Positions 43,944-52,730 of a DNA stretch of 64,000 nt are shown here, piece after piece. Made by a program: the position numbers and the translations under genes. The DNA comes from Microvirga guangxiensis. Its GTDB lineage: Bacteria > Pseudomonadota > Alphaproteobacteria > Rhizobiales > Beijerinckiaceae. How positions within the stretch are numbered: position 1 is the first letter of the stretch; every line of letters begins with the position of its first letter. The DNA lies in assembly GCF_900102135.1 (NCBI RefSeq), contig NZ_FMVJ01000007.1:186001-250000 (forward strand), given 5' to 3'. The notes under the pieces were generated by a model. That model made no database searches, had not been told where the DNA came from, and worked only from the letters and a program-made list of their open reading frames with translations.

Positions 43944-45233
43944 ATGAAACTGGCTGAATGGTTGTCCCGGAACGGCGTGTCCCGCGTGGAATTTGCGCGG
44001 CGGATAGGCGTCACGCCTGGCGCCATTACCCAGATGTGCAATTCCGAACATGCCTGGCTTTCGCGGGACACCGCCGAATTGATCGCTCGTGAGACCCGCG
44101 GTGCGGTCACGCCCAACGATTTTCTGCCCCCATCCCTTCAGGAGGCCTTGATGCCCAATTCCGTCACCGAAGCTATCGAGGCTTTCGCTCGTGGTGAAAT
44201 CGTCATCGTGACCGATGACGACGACCGCGAGAATGAGGGCGATCTCATCGTCGCCGCCTCCCTCTGCACGCCGGAGAAAATGGCCTTCATCATCCGCAAC
44301 ACCTGCGGTATCGTCTGCGCCCCGCTGACGGCTGCGGAAGCGCGCCGCCTGCGCCTCGATCCGATGGTGGCCTCGAACGATGCGCCCCTCGGTACTGCGT
44401 TCACAGTCACTGTCGATGTGAAGCACGGACTCACCACCGGCATTTCCGCCGAGCAGCGCTCCAACACCGTGCGCGCGCTCGCCAACAACAACATGGGCGC
44501 GGCCGATTTCGTGCGGCCCGGCCACATCTTCCCGCTGATCGCCAAGGATGGCGGCGTGCTCATGCGTTCGGGCCACACTGAGGCGGCCGTCGATCTCTGC
44601 AAGCTTGCGAACCTGCCGCCGGTGGGCGTGATCTGCGAACTCGCCAACGACGACGGCACGGTGATGAAGGGCACGCAGATCGACGCCTTCGCCGAGAAGC
44701 ACGACCTCAAGCGCATCTCGGTGGCTGAGCTCATCGCCTATCGCCAGTCCCGCGAGAAGCTCGTGGAGCGCATCGCCACCTTCCCGGTGGAGACGCCTTG
44801 GGGGGCGTTCACCGGTTATGCCTATTCAACCCCGTTCGACAGCGTGCAGCATATGGCGGTTGTCCATGGCCGCATCGGGGACGGCACGAACATTCCCGTG
44901 CGCCTGCACCGCGCCAACGCGCTCACCGACGTGTTCGAGGGTGGCAAGACGGTGGCCGCCGCCATGCAGCGTTTCGTGAAGGAGGGCAGGGGCGTTCTGG
45001 TCTATCTGCGCGATGGAACGGCGGGAGTGCCCACCACCACTTTCGCCGAGAGCGAGGAGACCGCCTCCGAAGTCGCGCGCACCAACCAGTGGCGTGAAAT
45101 CGGCCTCGGCGCGCAGATCCTGAAGGATCTCGGCGTAGCATCGATCCGCAATCTCGCGACATCGAGCCGTTCTTACGTGGGCCTCAGCGGCTTCGGGATC
45201 GAGCTGCTGGGCGACGAACCGATCGAGGGCTGA
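43944..45233 (+). CDS. ribB: 3,4-Dihydroxy-2-butanone-4-phosphate synthase with N-terminal HTH and degenerate GTP cyclohydrolase II-like domain
   Basis: A 429-residue three-part protein. Residues 1-69 are a YdaS/Cro-like helix-turn-helix (VEFARRIGVTPGAITQMCNS, then AVTPNDFLP). Residues 70-~275 are RibB, with the acidic Mg-site DDDDRENEGDLI, making the four-carbon riboflavin precursor from ribulose-5-phosphate. Residues ~280-429 resemble GTP cyclohydrolase II, but the three zinc cysteines are absent, so that activity is probably lost. ATG 43944 has no clear ribosome-binding site, whereas an in-frame ATG at 44151 (residue 70, MPNSVTEAIEAF) follows a consensus AGGAGG (44140-44145), so a plain RibB form may also be made. 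Confidence 0.9.
   Translation: MKLAEWLSRNGVSRVEFARRIGVTPGAITQMCNSEHAWLSRDTAELIARETRGAVTPNDFLPPSLQEALMPNSVTEAIEAFARGEIVIVTDDDDRENEGDLIVAASLCTPEKMAFIIRNTCGIVCAPLTAAEARRLRLDPMVASNDAPLGTAFTVTVDVKHGLTTGISAEQRSNTVRALANNNMGAADFVRPGHIFPLIAKDGGVLMRSGHTEAAVDLCKLANLPPVGVICELANDDGTVMKGTQIDAFAEKHDLKRISVAELIAYRQSREKLVERIATFPVETPWGAFTGYAYSTPFDSVQHMAVVHGRIGDGTNIPVRLHRANALTDVFEGGKTVAAAMQRFVKEGRGVLVYLRDGTAGVPTTTFAESEETASEVARTNQWREIGLGAQILKDLGVASIRNLATSSRSYVGLSGFGIELLGDEPIEG
44140..44145 (+). promoter_or_regulatory. Internal ribosome-binding site before the RibB domain
   Basis: AGGAGG five bases before ATG 44151, exactly at the boundary between the HTH and RibB domains. It supports an internal start that would give a 360-residue RibB lacking the HTH, in the same frame. 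Confidence 0.5.
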
Positions 45234-45260
45234 TCGAAAAGCCCTTCATCCAAAGCACAG

Positions 45261-45369
45261 CCTCATCCTGAGAGGCTGGCCCATGAGGCGCTGACGGCGT
45301 CGTTCCTCCGCGCAAAGAGGAGGAGCGCATGCGCCACATCTTTTCGGGGCCAGACGCTCAGGATCAGGC
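45261..45369. repeat. Palindromic element related to the CTCATCCTGAG family
   Basis: Ends CCTCATCCTGAG (45261-45272) and CTCAGGATCAGG (45358-45369) match with one difference; an internal CCTCC / GGAGG pair gives a second stem. It lies between convergent genes (ribB fusion and histone-deacetylase-like). The inner arms differ from copies 1 and 2. Confidence 0.6.
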
Positions 45370-45388
45370 CAGCATCTGGGAAGCGACG

Positions 45389-46330
45389 TCAGGTGCTCAT
45401 CTCGCGCCCCATGAGGGCATCGAGATGAAAGGCCGTCGATTTCGCCAGTCCTTCGAGATCGTAGCCGCCTTCCAGGACCGACACGATCCGCTGGCCGCAA
45501 TGCCGGTCGGCGAGATCCATCAGCTTGCGCGTCGCCCAGGCGAAATCCGTCTCTGTGACGTTGAGGCTCGCAAGCGGGTCGCGCCAATGGGCGTCGAATC
45601 CTGCTGAAATGATGATGAGATCGGGCCGAAAGGCATCGATGCGCGGAAGGATGGCTGTGTCCACCGCCTCGCGGAAAGCCTCCGTGCCGTCGCCGGCGTT
45701 GAGCGGCGCATTGACGATGTTGTTGTGCTCGCCCGTTTCCGAGATGGCGCCCGTCCCGGGATAGAGCGGCGCCTCATGCGTCGAGCAATAGAGCACGCTC
45801 GCATCGCTCCAGAAGATGTCCTGCGTGCCGTTGCCGTGGTGTACGTCCCAATCGAAGATCGCGACGCGCTCAGCGCCGTACTTCTTCTGTGCATGTCGTG
45901 CGGCAATCGCCGCGCTGTTGAAGAAGCAGAAACCCATGGCTCTGATGCGTTCGGCGTGATGACCCGGCGGACGCATGGCGACGAACGCGTTCTTGACGTG
46001 GCCCGACATCACTCCATCCACCGCCTTGACCGCGCCTCCGGCGCCGCGCAGGGCAGCCTCGTAGGTGCCAGGTGACATCACCGTGTCCTCGTCGACGCGG
46101 ACGAGGCCCTCCCTGGGGCTGATGTCTCGCAGCTTGACCACGTAATCTTCGGGGTGCGCCAGGGTGAGGTGTTCCATCTCGGCCATGGGAGCCTGATCCC
46201 GGATCAGGCTGGTGAAGCGCTCCTTCTCCAGGGCGCGTTCAATGGCGCGGATGCGGTCGGGGCGCTCCGGATGGCCAAGAGGGGTCTGATGGTCGAGGCT
46301 GGCCGGATGGCTGATGTAGAGCGTGGACAT
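45389..46330 (-). CDS. Histone deacetylase-family hydrolase (acetylpolyamine amidohydrolase-like)
   Basis: A 313-residue arginase/deacetylase-fold protein. Zinc and catalytic residues lie in RPPGHHAERIRAMGFCFFN, DWDVHHGNGTQDIFW and a late SAGFDAHWRDPL; GGYDLEGLA is the substrate loop. Bacterial members deacetylate acetylpolyamines, acetoin-utilisation targets or proteins. Substrate unknown here. Single gene, convergent with the ribB fusion gene. Confidence 0.92.
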   Translation of the reverse strand: MSTLYISHPASLDHQTPLGHPERPDRIRAIERALEKERFTSLIRDQAPMAEMEHLTLAHPEDYVVKLRDISPREGLVRVDEDTVMSPGTYEAALRGAGGAVKAVDGVMSGHVKNAFVAMRPPGHHAERIRAMGFCFFNSAAIAARHAQKKYGAERVAIFDWDVHHGNGTQDIFWSDASVLYCSTHEAPLYPGTGAISETGEHNNIVNAPLNAGDGTEAFREAVDTAILPRIDAFRPDLIIISAGFDAHWRDPLASLNVTETDFAWATRKLMDLADRHCGQRIVSVLEGGYDLEGLAKSTAFHLDALMGREMST

Positions 46331-46533
46331 TCAAACACTTGATTTGGGTGGAAAAGCAGTGTCGCAGCCGTGCGCGCGCCTGTCTATGTTGTTGCGATGC
46401 AACACTCGAATGGGGTTAACCGTGGCATTGTTCAGGCGATTCGCCTATTGACCTTAGGTTAGTCCGCCCTATCGTAATATTGTTACGTAACACTCGTGCT
46501 GTCCTGGCGGCAGCAAAGCAGAGCTCTGTTCCG

Positions 46534-47121
46534 ATGCGCCTTTCGAGCCTCGTCTTCCTTCTGGCAACCATGGCAGCCCTTGCCGGCTGCACCTTCAAGG
46601 GTATCCCCGATCCCCAGGTTTCTGCCCGCGATTCCGAATGGATGGCGCAGGTTCCGCCCGCACAGGAAGAGCCGCGCTATGGACGCTATCTGATCGAGGA
46701 CCCGACGGGCGAAGCTCCCGGTACGATTGTCGTCGATACGAAGCAACGCTTTCTCTATTACGTAATGCCGAACAAGCAGGCGATCCGCTACGGCGTGACC
46801 GTCGGTGACGAGGCCTATGGTTGGACTGGCACCTCGCGCGTCGCCCGCAAGGCCGAATGGCCGGATTGGAATCCTCCCGCCGAGATGAAGGCCCGCTGGC
46901 CGCATGTGCAGTTCACGAAGGGTGGCCCCAACAACCCGCTCGGCGCCCGCGCCCTCTATCTCTATGAGGGCAACAAGGACACGCTCTATCGCATCCACGG
47001 CACCAACGAGCCTGAAAAGATCGGGCAGGCGGTATCGTCGGGCTGCATTCGCATGCGCAACATCGATGTCATCGATCTCTACAATCGTGTGGGGCTGAAC
47101 ACGAAAGTGATCGTGCGCTAA
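46534..47121 (+). CDS. L,D-transpeptidase (YkuD) lipoprotein
   Basis: A 195-residue ErfK/YbiS-type L,D-transpeptidase that forms 3-3 peptidoglycan crosslinks or anchors proteins. A signal peptide ends in lipobox LAGC with Cys19. Catalytic His155 and Cys171 lie in HGTNEPEKIGQAVSSGCIRM. The N-terminal in-frame extension back to 46480 is not needed. A strong terminator follows 19 bases after the stop. Confidence 0.93.
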   Translation: MRLSSLVFLLATMAALAGCTFKGIPDPQVSARDSEWMAQVPPAQEEPRYGRYLIEDPTGEAPGTIVVDTKQRFLYYVMPNKQAIRYGVTVGDEAYGWTGTSRVARKAEWPDWNPPAEMKARWPHVQFTKGGPNNPLGARALYLYEGNKDTLYRIHGTNEPEKIGQAVSSGCIRMRNIDVIDLYNRVGLNTKVIVR

Positions 47122-47140
47122 TGCGCTGAATCCGGATAAG

Positions 47141-47166
47141 AAAAAGCGCCCTCTGGGCGCTTTTTT
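47141..47166 (+). terminator. Rho-independent terminator after the L,D-transpeptidase gene
   Basis: GCGCCC-TCT-GGGCGC stem with flanking A5 and T6 tracts, all within 26 bp. The symmetrical A and T runs mean it can also serve the minus-strand small gene that ends at 47186. Confidence 0.9.
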
Positions 47167-47185
47167 GTTTAGGCACGGCGCCTGA

Positions 47186-47374
47186 TCAGCGGTCGATCGC
47201 GGCTTCCTTGCGCAGGATCGCAGGAAGCTCCTGCGCCTTGGCCTTTGCGGGCTGATGCTTTGCGGAGCGCATGGCGGCGGCGAGGGCGGGAAGGGCAACC
47301 GGCTTGAAGGCCGGAACGGCCTCGGCCGGCTTGGAGCTGGATTGCGGATCGCGGTTCTGGGCGTTCGAATTCAT
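47186..47374 (-). CDS. Small hypothetical basic protein (62 aa)
   Basis: A 62-residue frame with a good ribosome-binding site (GGAGGA, 8 bases before ATG 47374). Composition: a Ser/Asn/Gln-rich start, then Pro/Ala/Lys-rich with PAFKPVALPALAAAMR. No known domain. Transcription would end at the shared terminator at 47141-47166. The in-frame region upstream to 47488 is not supported by a better start. Confidence 0.55.
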   Translation of the reverse strand: MNSNAQNRDPQSSSKPAEAVPAFKPVALPALAAAMRSAKHQPAKAKAQELPAILRKEAAIDR

Positions 47375-47505
47375 GATAATTTCCTCCGGGTCCGGCAGAT
47401 GTTTGCACCTGCCGTTCATGATCGGGGAGCCATGACTTGAGTAAGGCACGTCCTCGCTCATGTGCGTGTTGTCCCACACATGATGCATTCAGGCTGAATC
47501 CAAGA

Positions 47506-47973
47506 TTAACGCTGCAATATTCCAGCGTTGCCAAGCTTCATTTCGTTGGAGCTCGCTTTAGGCGCCGCTTGGTTGGAACGGGCGGCCAGGATCGAAACCA
47601 GGGCCATTGCGCCGATCATGCCCATGTGCTCGCCAGCCGTATGGAAGGCCATGATGGCGCGCTCGCCTTCGAGCCGCCAGAAGGCATGGACGATCGGAAT
47701 GGTCAGAAACGTAAAGACCCCGAGCATGCCGGCCCCGAGCCATGTGCCCCTGTTGAGAATGATGAGCGCCGAGCCTGTGAGCTGAACGAAGACGGTGAGG
47801 CCGTTGAAGAGCCAGGCCGGCTCGAGCCCGAACTGGCTCATCTCCGCCATGCCGCCGCTGAAGTCTATGAGCTTGATGAGGCCGCTGCCCCAGAACGGAA
47901 AGGTGAAGAGAACGCGAGCGGCGATTTCAAAGACGTGGCTCGATAGGATGGCTTCGATCCAGCGTGGTGTCAT
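47506..47973 (-). CDS. DoxX-family membrane protein
   Basis: A 155-residue protein with four membrane segments and the DoxX pattern: RVLFTFPFWGSGLIKLIDF at the start, ending AGEHMGMIGAMALVSILAA. AGGGGA precedes ATG 47973. Such proteins are redox or sulphur-metabolism-associated membrane proteins, with no proven role for this one. Confidence 0.82.
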   Translation of the reverse strand: MTPRWIEAILSSHVFEIAARVLFTFPFWGSGLIKLIDFSGGMAEMSQFGLEPAWLFNGLTVFVQLTGSALIILNRGTWLGAGMLGVFTFLTIPIVHAFWRLEGERAIMAFHTAGEHMGMIGAMALVSILAARSNQAAPKASSNEMKLGNAGILQR

Positions 47974-48036
47974 GGTCAGTCCCCTTGGTGTCTTGCCGTA
48001 ACGGCATGGGACTGTGCTTAAGGCCAAGCCTCGTGA

Positions 48037-48879
48037 TCAAATGTGCGAAGCCGCACGCTTCGCAAACGCTTCTCCATCTCTCAACCCCATCTCGTAGGCC
48101 TTGCGAATGCCCGACGGGTTGGTGATGTCGAATTGCCCGATGGGAACGGGGACGGATGGCTGGATGTAGGTGCGTCCCTTCACGTGCGGGAAGGCGCGAT
48201 AAAGACGCGAGAGGATGACCAGCGTCTTGCCCCCTTGGGCTTCCACCGGCAGCAGAGGCTCGGTCGGTACGTTGTCCACGAGGCCGCCGTCGAGAGCGGC
48301 CATGCCGCCGATGCGGCCGACCGGCATGAAGGGCGGCACGCTCGCGCTCGCCATGAGTGCGCCCGAGACTTCTGCAGGCGTTTCGAGATCCTGCAGGCGC
48401 ACGAATTCGGGACTGAAGCCGAGCACGCGGCCGCCGCGGGGATGGACCGGAGAGCGCCATTTCTTCTCGATCTGGTACGTGGCGATGCCAAGCGGAACGG
48501 CAATGGAGAGCGGCAGGTGGCGCGGCTTGCGCGCAAGGCCGATCAGGATCTCCGGACCCTGTTTGAGGCGCGTCAGGGCTGCGTCGTCGATGATCGCTTC
48601 AATGAGGCTGCGGTACATGAGCGAGACGGGCCAAGGGGAGCCCTCGCTGCGCCATGCCCTCCATTCGAAATTGCGGCGGCCCTGGCTGCAGCCCTCGGCC
48701 ACCATCTCATTGACCTTCCGTCCCAGGCCAAGAAGGCTATAGCAGGCGGACCATGCGCCTGCGCTCACGCCGACAACCATGGACGGGGTGAGGCCGAGGA
48801 GCGGGGAGGCCGCTTCCCAGAAACCACCCTGCCAGTAGCAGCGGTTACCGCCGCCTGCGAATGCCACGGCATCGAACAT
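48037..48879 (-). CDS. Patatin-like phospholipase
   Basis: A 280-residue patatin-fold acyl hydrolase. The glycine-rich oxyanion loop (FAGGGNRCYWQGG), nucleophile Ser39 in GVSAGAW, and the catalytic Asp in ALDGGLVDN are all present. No signal peptide. Acts on phospholipid or other acyl esters; physiological substrate unknown. It starts 6 bp after the marR stop on the same strand. Confidence 0.9.
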   Translation of the reverse strand: MFDAVAFAGGGNRCYWQGGFWEAASPLLGLTPSMVVGVSAGAWSACYSLLGLGRKVNEMVAEGCSQGRRNFEWRAWRSEGSPWPVSLMYRSLIEAIIDDAALTRLKQGPEILIGLARKPRHLPLSIAVPLGIATYQIEKKWRSPVHPRGGRVLGFSPEFVRLQDLETPAEVSGALMASASVPPFMPVGRIGGMAALDGGLVDNVPTEPLLPVEAQGGKTLVILSRLYRAFPHVKGRTYIQPSVPVPIGQFDITNPSGIRKAYEMGLRDGEAFAKRAASHI

Positions 48880-48885
48880 GAGTGC

Positions 48886-49374
48886 CTATAGTTGAAGTTT
48901 GGCGAGGGTTGCATCCTCCTGGGCGCGGGCAAGTTCGCGCCAGGCGAGCACGATGCGCTCAAGATCGGCAAGATCCCGTTCGGGCAGGGAGCCGAGGGTA
49001 CGCTGCACATAGGCGCGCTGGGCAGCAATGCCCTTCTCGGCGAGGTCCCGTCCCTTCTTCGTCAGGTAGAGTGCATTGGAGCGCCGGTCTCCGGGAATGG
49101 AGCGGCGCTCCACGAGATCGGCCTCCACCATCCGGTCGAGAAGTCCGGACACATTTCCCTTGGTCACATAGAGCCGCTCCGCCAGTTCCTGCTGGCTCAA
49201 GCCTTCCCGTTCCGTCAGCGTGGACAGCAGGTCGAATTGGGGGATCGACAAGCCCAATGCCTTCAACTCGCTGGCAACAGTGTTGACCGCGCGGCGATGC
49301 AGGCGAATGACACGAAACCAGATTCGAAGTGGATCGGCGCCAAGATCCGTGGGTGCGGGAGAAGGGGACGTCAA
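48886..49374 (-). CDS. MarR-family transcriptional regulator
   Basis: A 162-residue winged-helix MarR protein: LGLSIPQFDLLSTLTEREGLSQQELAERLYVTKGNVSGLLDRMVEADLVERR, with the wing and dimerisation helix after. Possibly controls itself and the patatin gene just downstream. The region upstream (49375-49573) is the shared promoter gap to the divergent DUF898 operon. Confidence 0.9.
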   Translation of the reverse strand: MTSPSPAPTDLGADPLRIWFRVIRLHRRAVNTVASELKALGLSIPQFDLLSTLTEREGLSQQELAERLYVTKGNVSGLLDRMVEADLVERRSIPGDRRSNALYLTKKGRDLAEKGIAAQRAYVQRTLGSLPERDLADLERIVLAWRELARAQEDATLAKLQL

Positions 49375-49573
49375 AGATGGTGGCTCCTGGTAGAGGCAGA
49401 CAGTTTATAGTGAAACAATCCTTGGCGTCATCCCTGGAGGAGAGCGCCAGCCACTAAAAAGGCTAAGCCTCTCGCCGCATGGTCATGAAGAAGATGGGGA
49501 ATGTGCGCAAAGTAACATTATAAGATTATGATCTCATGCTATGGCTTCCCAATCTTCCCTGAAGGTTAGGACA

Positions 49574-50842
49574 ATGACTGCCTCAATCTCCTCCAACGCT
49601 CCCCTCATTTCGCCTCAGGCCTCCCCCATGTCCTTTTCGGGACGCGGGGGTGAGTTCCTGAAGATGCTGATCGCCGGCAGCCTCTATCAAATTCCGACGT
49701 TCGGCTTCTATCGCTTCTGGCTGACTACGAAGCTGCGTCGTCATCTCTGGGCCAACACCCAGGTTGAGGGTGAATCTTTCGAATATACCGGGACGGCGAA
49801 GGAATTGCTGGTCGGCTTCCTGATCGCGCTTGCGGTTCTCGCGCCGCTCTACATCGCGCTTTTCGTGCTGTCCTTGGCGTTCGAAGAGATCGCTGCCTTC
49901 GCCAGCATTCCGCTGATCCTCATCCTCTACGTGCTTGCGCATTTCGGCAGCTATCGCGCACGCCGCTACCGCGCGACCCGCACCGTCTTCCGTGGCGTGC
50001 GCTTCTGGATGAAGGGCTCCGGTTGGGCTTATGCCTTCCGCGCCATCATGTGGGACTTCGCCACGATCCTCACGATCGGTCTCGCACTGCCATGGGCTAT
50101 GGCGAGCCTCGAGCGCTACCGCATGCGCCACACCTATTTCGGCACCGTTCAGGGTGACTTTTCCGGTACCGGCTGGACGCTGTTCAAACGCGGCTGGTGG
50201 GTGTGGGCTATCGGCATCGTCCTGATCGCCGGCTTGGGCCTGGGCAGCGCAGAAGTGTTCAATTCCTTGGCCGATATGGATCTTGATCTCGGAGAGGACA
50301 TGGACGCGTCAAAAGCTGCGGCCTACCTTGCGGCGCAAATCGCGGTTGGCGGGTTGCTCCTGATCTACATCGTCCTGATGCCTCTCGTGATGGCCATCTT
50401 CACTCGCTGGTACTTGGATGGATTGCGTTTTGGTGAGGCGACCGTGTCGAGCCAGCTGCGGATCGGCACGTTCTACGGCCTCTTCTTCAAGACGTTGTTC
50501 TCGTCCATCGGCTTCCTGATTGCGTTTGGCCTCGTCTTCGCCCTTGGAGCCTCTGTCGCCGGTGCTTTCTTCCAGGATGCCATGAGCGACATTCAGGCCA
50601 ACCAATGGACGGCGGGTGCAATCGTGATCGGTCTCCTGGGTGCGATTGCTTATCTCGTGCTCCTCCTCGGCTTCGGCGTGATCCAGCGCTACTTCTATGG
50701 CCGCGGCCTGTGGGCAGCGATCGTCACCACGACGACAGTGTCGAACCTGAGCTCGCTCAACGCGGCTGGTGCTGCAGGCCAGCCTGCCGGCACCATGGGC
50801 GAGGGGCTCGCCGACGCGCTCGACTTCAACGTCGGCATTTAA
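49574..50842 (+). CDS. DUF898 (YjgN-like) inner-membrane protein
   Basis: A 422-residue polytopic membrane protein with the YjgN hallmarks: an N-terminal FSGRGGEFLKMLIAGSLYQIPTFGFYRFW segment, then repeated GFYRFW/ATRTVFRGVRFWMKG blocks and several hydrophobic segments. Function unknown, thought to be membrane-associated. ATG 49574 is preferred (AGGA upstream); ATG 49541 is in frame. It heads a three-gene run with M48 peptidase and DUF1499 protein. Confidence 0.85.
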   Translation: MTASISSNAPLISPQASPMSFSGRGGEFLKMLIAGSLYQIPTFGFYRFWLTTKLRRHLWANTQVEGESFEYTGTAKELLVGFLIALAVLAPLYIALFVLSLAFEEIAAFASIPLILILYVLAHFGSYRARRYRATRTVFRGVRFWMKGSGWAYAFRAIMWDFATILTIGLALPWAMASLERYRMRHTYFGTVQGDFSGTGWTLFKRGWWVWAIGIVLIAGLGLGSAEVFNSLADMDLDLGEDMDASKAAAYLAAQIAVGGLLLIYIVLMPLVMAIFTRWYLDGLRFGEATVSSQLRIGTFYGLFFKTLFSSIGFLIAFGLVFALGASVAGAFFQDAMSDIQANQWTAGAIVIGLLGAIAYLVLLLGFGVIQRYFYGRGLWAAIVTTTTVSNLSSLNAAGAAGQPAGTMGEGLADALDFNVGI

Positions 50843-50850
50843 GGTGAACC

Positions 50851-51945
50851 ATGATGGATGCGGTGTTCTATGACGGAGTGAGCGCCCGGCGCAGGGACGT
50901 CACTCTCACGGTCACCGCATCCAGTCTCGACATTCATGAGGGAGGCGAGTGGATCGCCTCCTGGCCTGTTGCGGACGTCCGGCGGAAGGATGCGCCTGAC
51001 GGCGTCGTGCGAGTGACGCGCGAGGGTGGGCCCGATCTGGCGCGGCTCGACGTGACGGATCCCACCGATCAGGCTGCCATCCGGCTGCACTGTCATCGTC
51101 TCGATGCGCCGGAGCACAAGGAGCGCACGGGACGCATCGTATTCTGGTCCGCGGCGACTGCGGTTTCGATCATCCTGTGCGTGCTGTTTCTCATCCCGCT
51201 TCTCGCGCAAACGCTCACGCCCCTCGTTCCGGTCGAGTACGAACGGCGCATCGGCAAGGCGGTGGACAATCAGGTGCGCGCGATCTTCAGGGGCAAGGTC
51301 TGTGACGCGCCGGAAGGAACTGCTGCTCTCCGCGTTCTCACGGATCGTTTGAGCAAGGCGGAGGGAATTGAAGCTTCCCTCGACGTGGCGGTGCTGGAAT
51401 CCAGGATACCGAATGCCATCGCGCTTCCCGGAGGCCGGATCTACATCTTCCAGGCGCTCCTGGACCAAGCCGAATCCGCCGATGAACTTGCCGGCGTGCT
51501 GGCCCACGAGATCGGTCACGTGGTCAACCGCGACGGGCTTCGCAAGCTGATCCAGTCCAGCGGAACGTCCTATCTGTTCGGGTTGCTGTTCGGCGATGTG
51601 ACAGGCGGCGGCGCCATCGTGCTGGCGAGCCGCTATCTCGTCGACAGCGCCTATTCCCGCGACGCCGAGGCGGCCGCGGACGATTTCGCTGGCAGGACCA
51701 TGGTCGCTTTGGCGCGTCCTGCTTATCCGATGGCGCTGTTGCTCAAACGCATCGAGAAGGACGAAGATGACGAGGGAGGCGAGGGGGAGCGGAACAAAAG
51801 AGCCATTCCCGCTTTCCTGTCCACTCACCCGATCACCGACCAACGCCTGAAAGCTTTGGAAAAACAGGTGCCTTCCCAACCCGGCGAGCCTCTTCTTAGC
51901 CAAGGGCAGTGGCGCGCACTCAAAGAGATTTGTAAAACCTCCTGA
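50851..51945 (+). CDS. M48-family metallopeptidase
   Basis: A 364-residue membrane-anchored peptidase. One transmembrane helix lies at residues ~97-118 and the HExxH motif His219-Glu220-x2-His223 (LAHEIGHVVNRDG) follows, with the third ligand in the AEAADDFAGR helix. It resembles BepA/LoiP-type envelope M48 proteins. It starts 8 bp after the DUF898 gene; its stop overlaps the DUF1499 start (TGATG). Confidence 0.9.
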   Translation: MMDAVFYDGVSARRRDVTLTVTASSLDIHEGGEWIASWPVADVRRKDAPDGVVRVTREGGPDLARLDVTDPTDQAAIRLHCHRLDAPEHKERTGRIVFWSAATAVSIILCVLFLIPLLAQTLTPLVPVEYERRIGKAVDNQVRAIFRGKVCDAPEGTAALRVLTDRLSKAEGIEASLDVAVLESRIPNAIALPGGRIYIFQALLDQAESADELAGVLAHEIGHVVNRDGLRKLIQSSGTSYLFGLLFGDVTGGGAIVLASRYLVDSAYSRDAEAAADDFAGRTMVALARPAYPMALLLKRIEKDEDDEGGEGERNKRAIPAFLSTHPITDQRLKALEKQVPSQPGEPLLSQGQWRALKEICKTS

Positions 51946-52724
51946 TGCGGCGTCTCATTATTGAAGAACCTTATTCCCGGCCGGCCAAATGGTCGCCCAC
52001 GCTGGCGTGGTTTGCGCTGATCGTGACGGTGCTGTCGGCGCTGATGATTCGCTTCAACCGCATCGATTATCAATCGGGTTTCATCGCCCTGGGGCTTGGA
52101 CTTGCGATTGCGATCGTCGCAGTCGGGTTTTCCCTCATCGCCTTCATCCGTATCTGGCAGGAAGGGCGCCGGGGCTTGAGCAGTGCGATCAAGGGCTTGC
52201 TGCTGGCGGCCCTCGTTCTCGGCTATCCGTCCTATCTTGGGCTCAAGGCCCTGACATTGCCGGCGATCAGCGATGTCTCAACGGATACCGATAATCCGCC
52301 GACATTTTCGCGCTCCCGCGCGACCCTTGAAGCCCGTGGTGGTCGCGTGCCGCCCGATGTCGGTCCCGAAGAGCGCGAGATGCAGCGCGAGGCCTATGTG
52401 CAGATCGCGCCCCTCAGCCTGGATATTCCGCCGGAAGATGCCTTTCCCCTGGTTGTCAAAGCCGCAGAAAATCTCGGGTGGCAGATCGTCGAAACCGTCC
52501 CTCCCGGCGGTCGCACCGGGATCGGACGGTTGGAGGCGATAGATCGTGGCTTCCCGCTGAAGCTGCCCGACGACATCACCGTGCGAGTTCGTCCCCGGGT
52601 CGACGGGACACGGATCGATATCCGCTCCGCCTCCCGCATCGGTCATCACGACCTCGGCACGAATGCCGCGCGGATCCGCAAATTCCTTGAGGAAGCGTCC
52701 AACCTGGCACTGGCGGTGAAATAG
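51945..52724 (+). CDS. DUF1499 membrane protein
   Basis: A 259-residue protein. Three hydrophobic segments (residues ~20-40, 48-68 and 80-100) precede a periplasmic DUF1499 domain (YVQIAPLSLDIPPEDAFPLVVKAAENLGWQIVE ... RSASRIGHHDLGTNAARIRKF). DUF1499 is a conserved domain of unknown function common in alphaproteobacteria. Coupled to the M48 gene by a TGATG overlap. Confidence 0.88.
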   Translation: MRRLIIEEPYSRPAKWSPTLAWFALIVTVLSALMIRFNRIDYQSGFIALGLGLAIAIVAVGFSLIAFIRIWQEGRRGLSSAIKGLLLAALVLGYPSYLGLKALTLPAISDVSTDTDNPPTFSRSRATLEARGGRVPPDVGPEEREMQREAYVQIAPLSLDIPPEDAFPLVVKAAENLGWQIVETVPPGGRTGIGRLEAIDRGFPLKLPDDITVRVRPRVDGTRIDIRSASRIGHHDLGTNAARIRKFLEEASNLALAVK

Positions 52725-52730
52725 GTCGCG

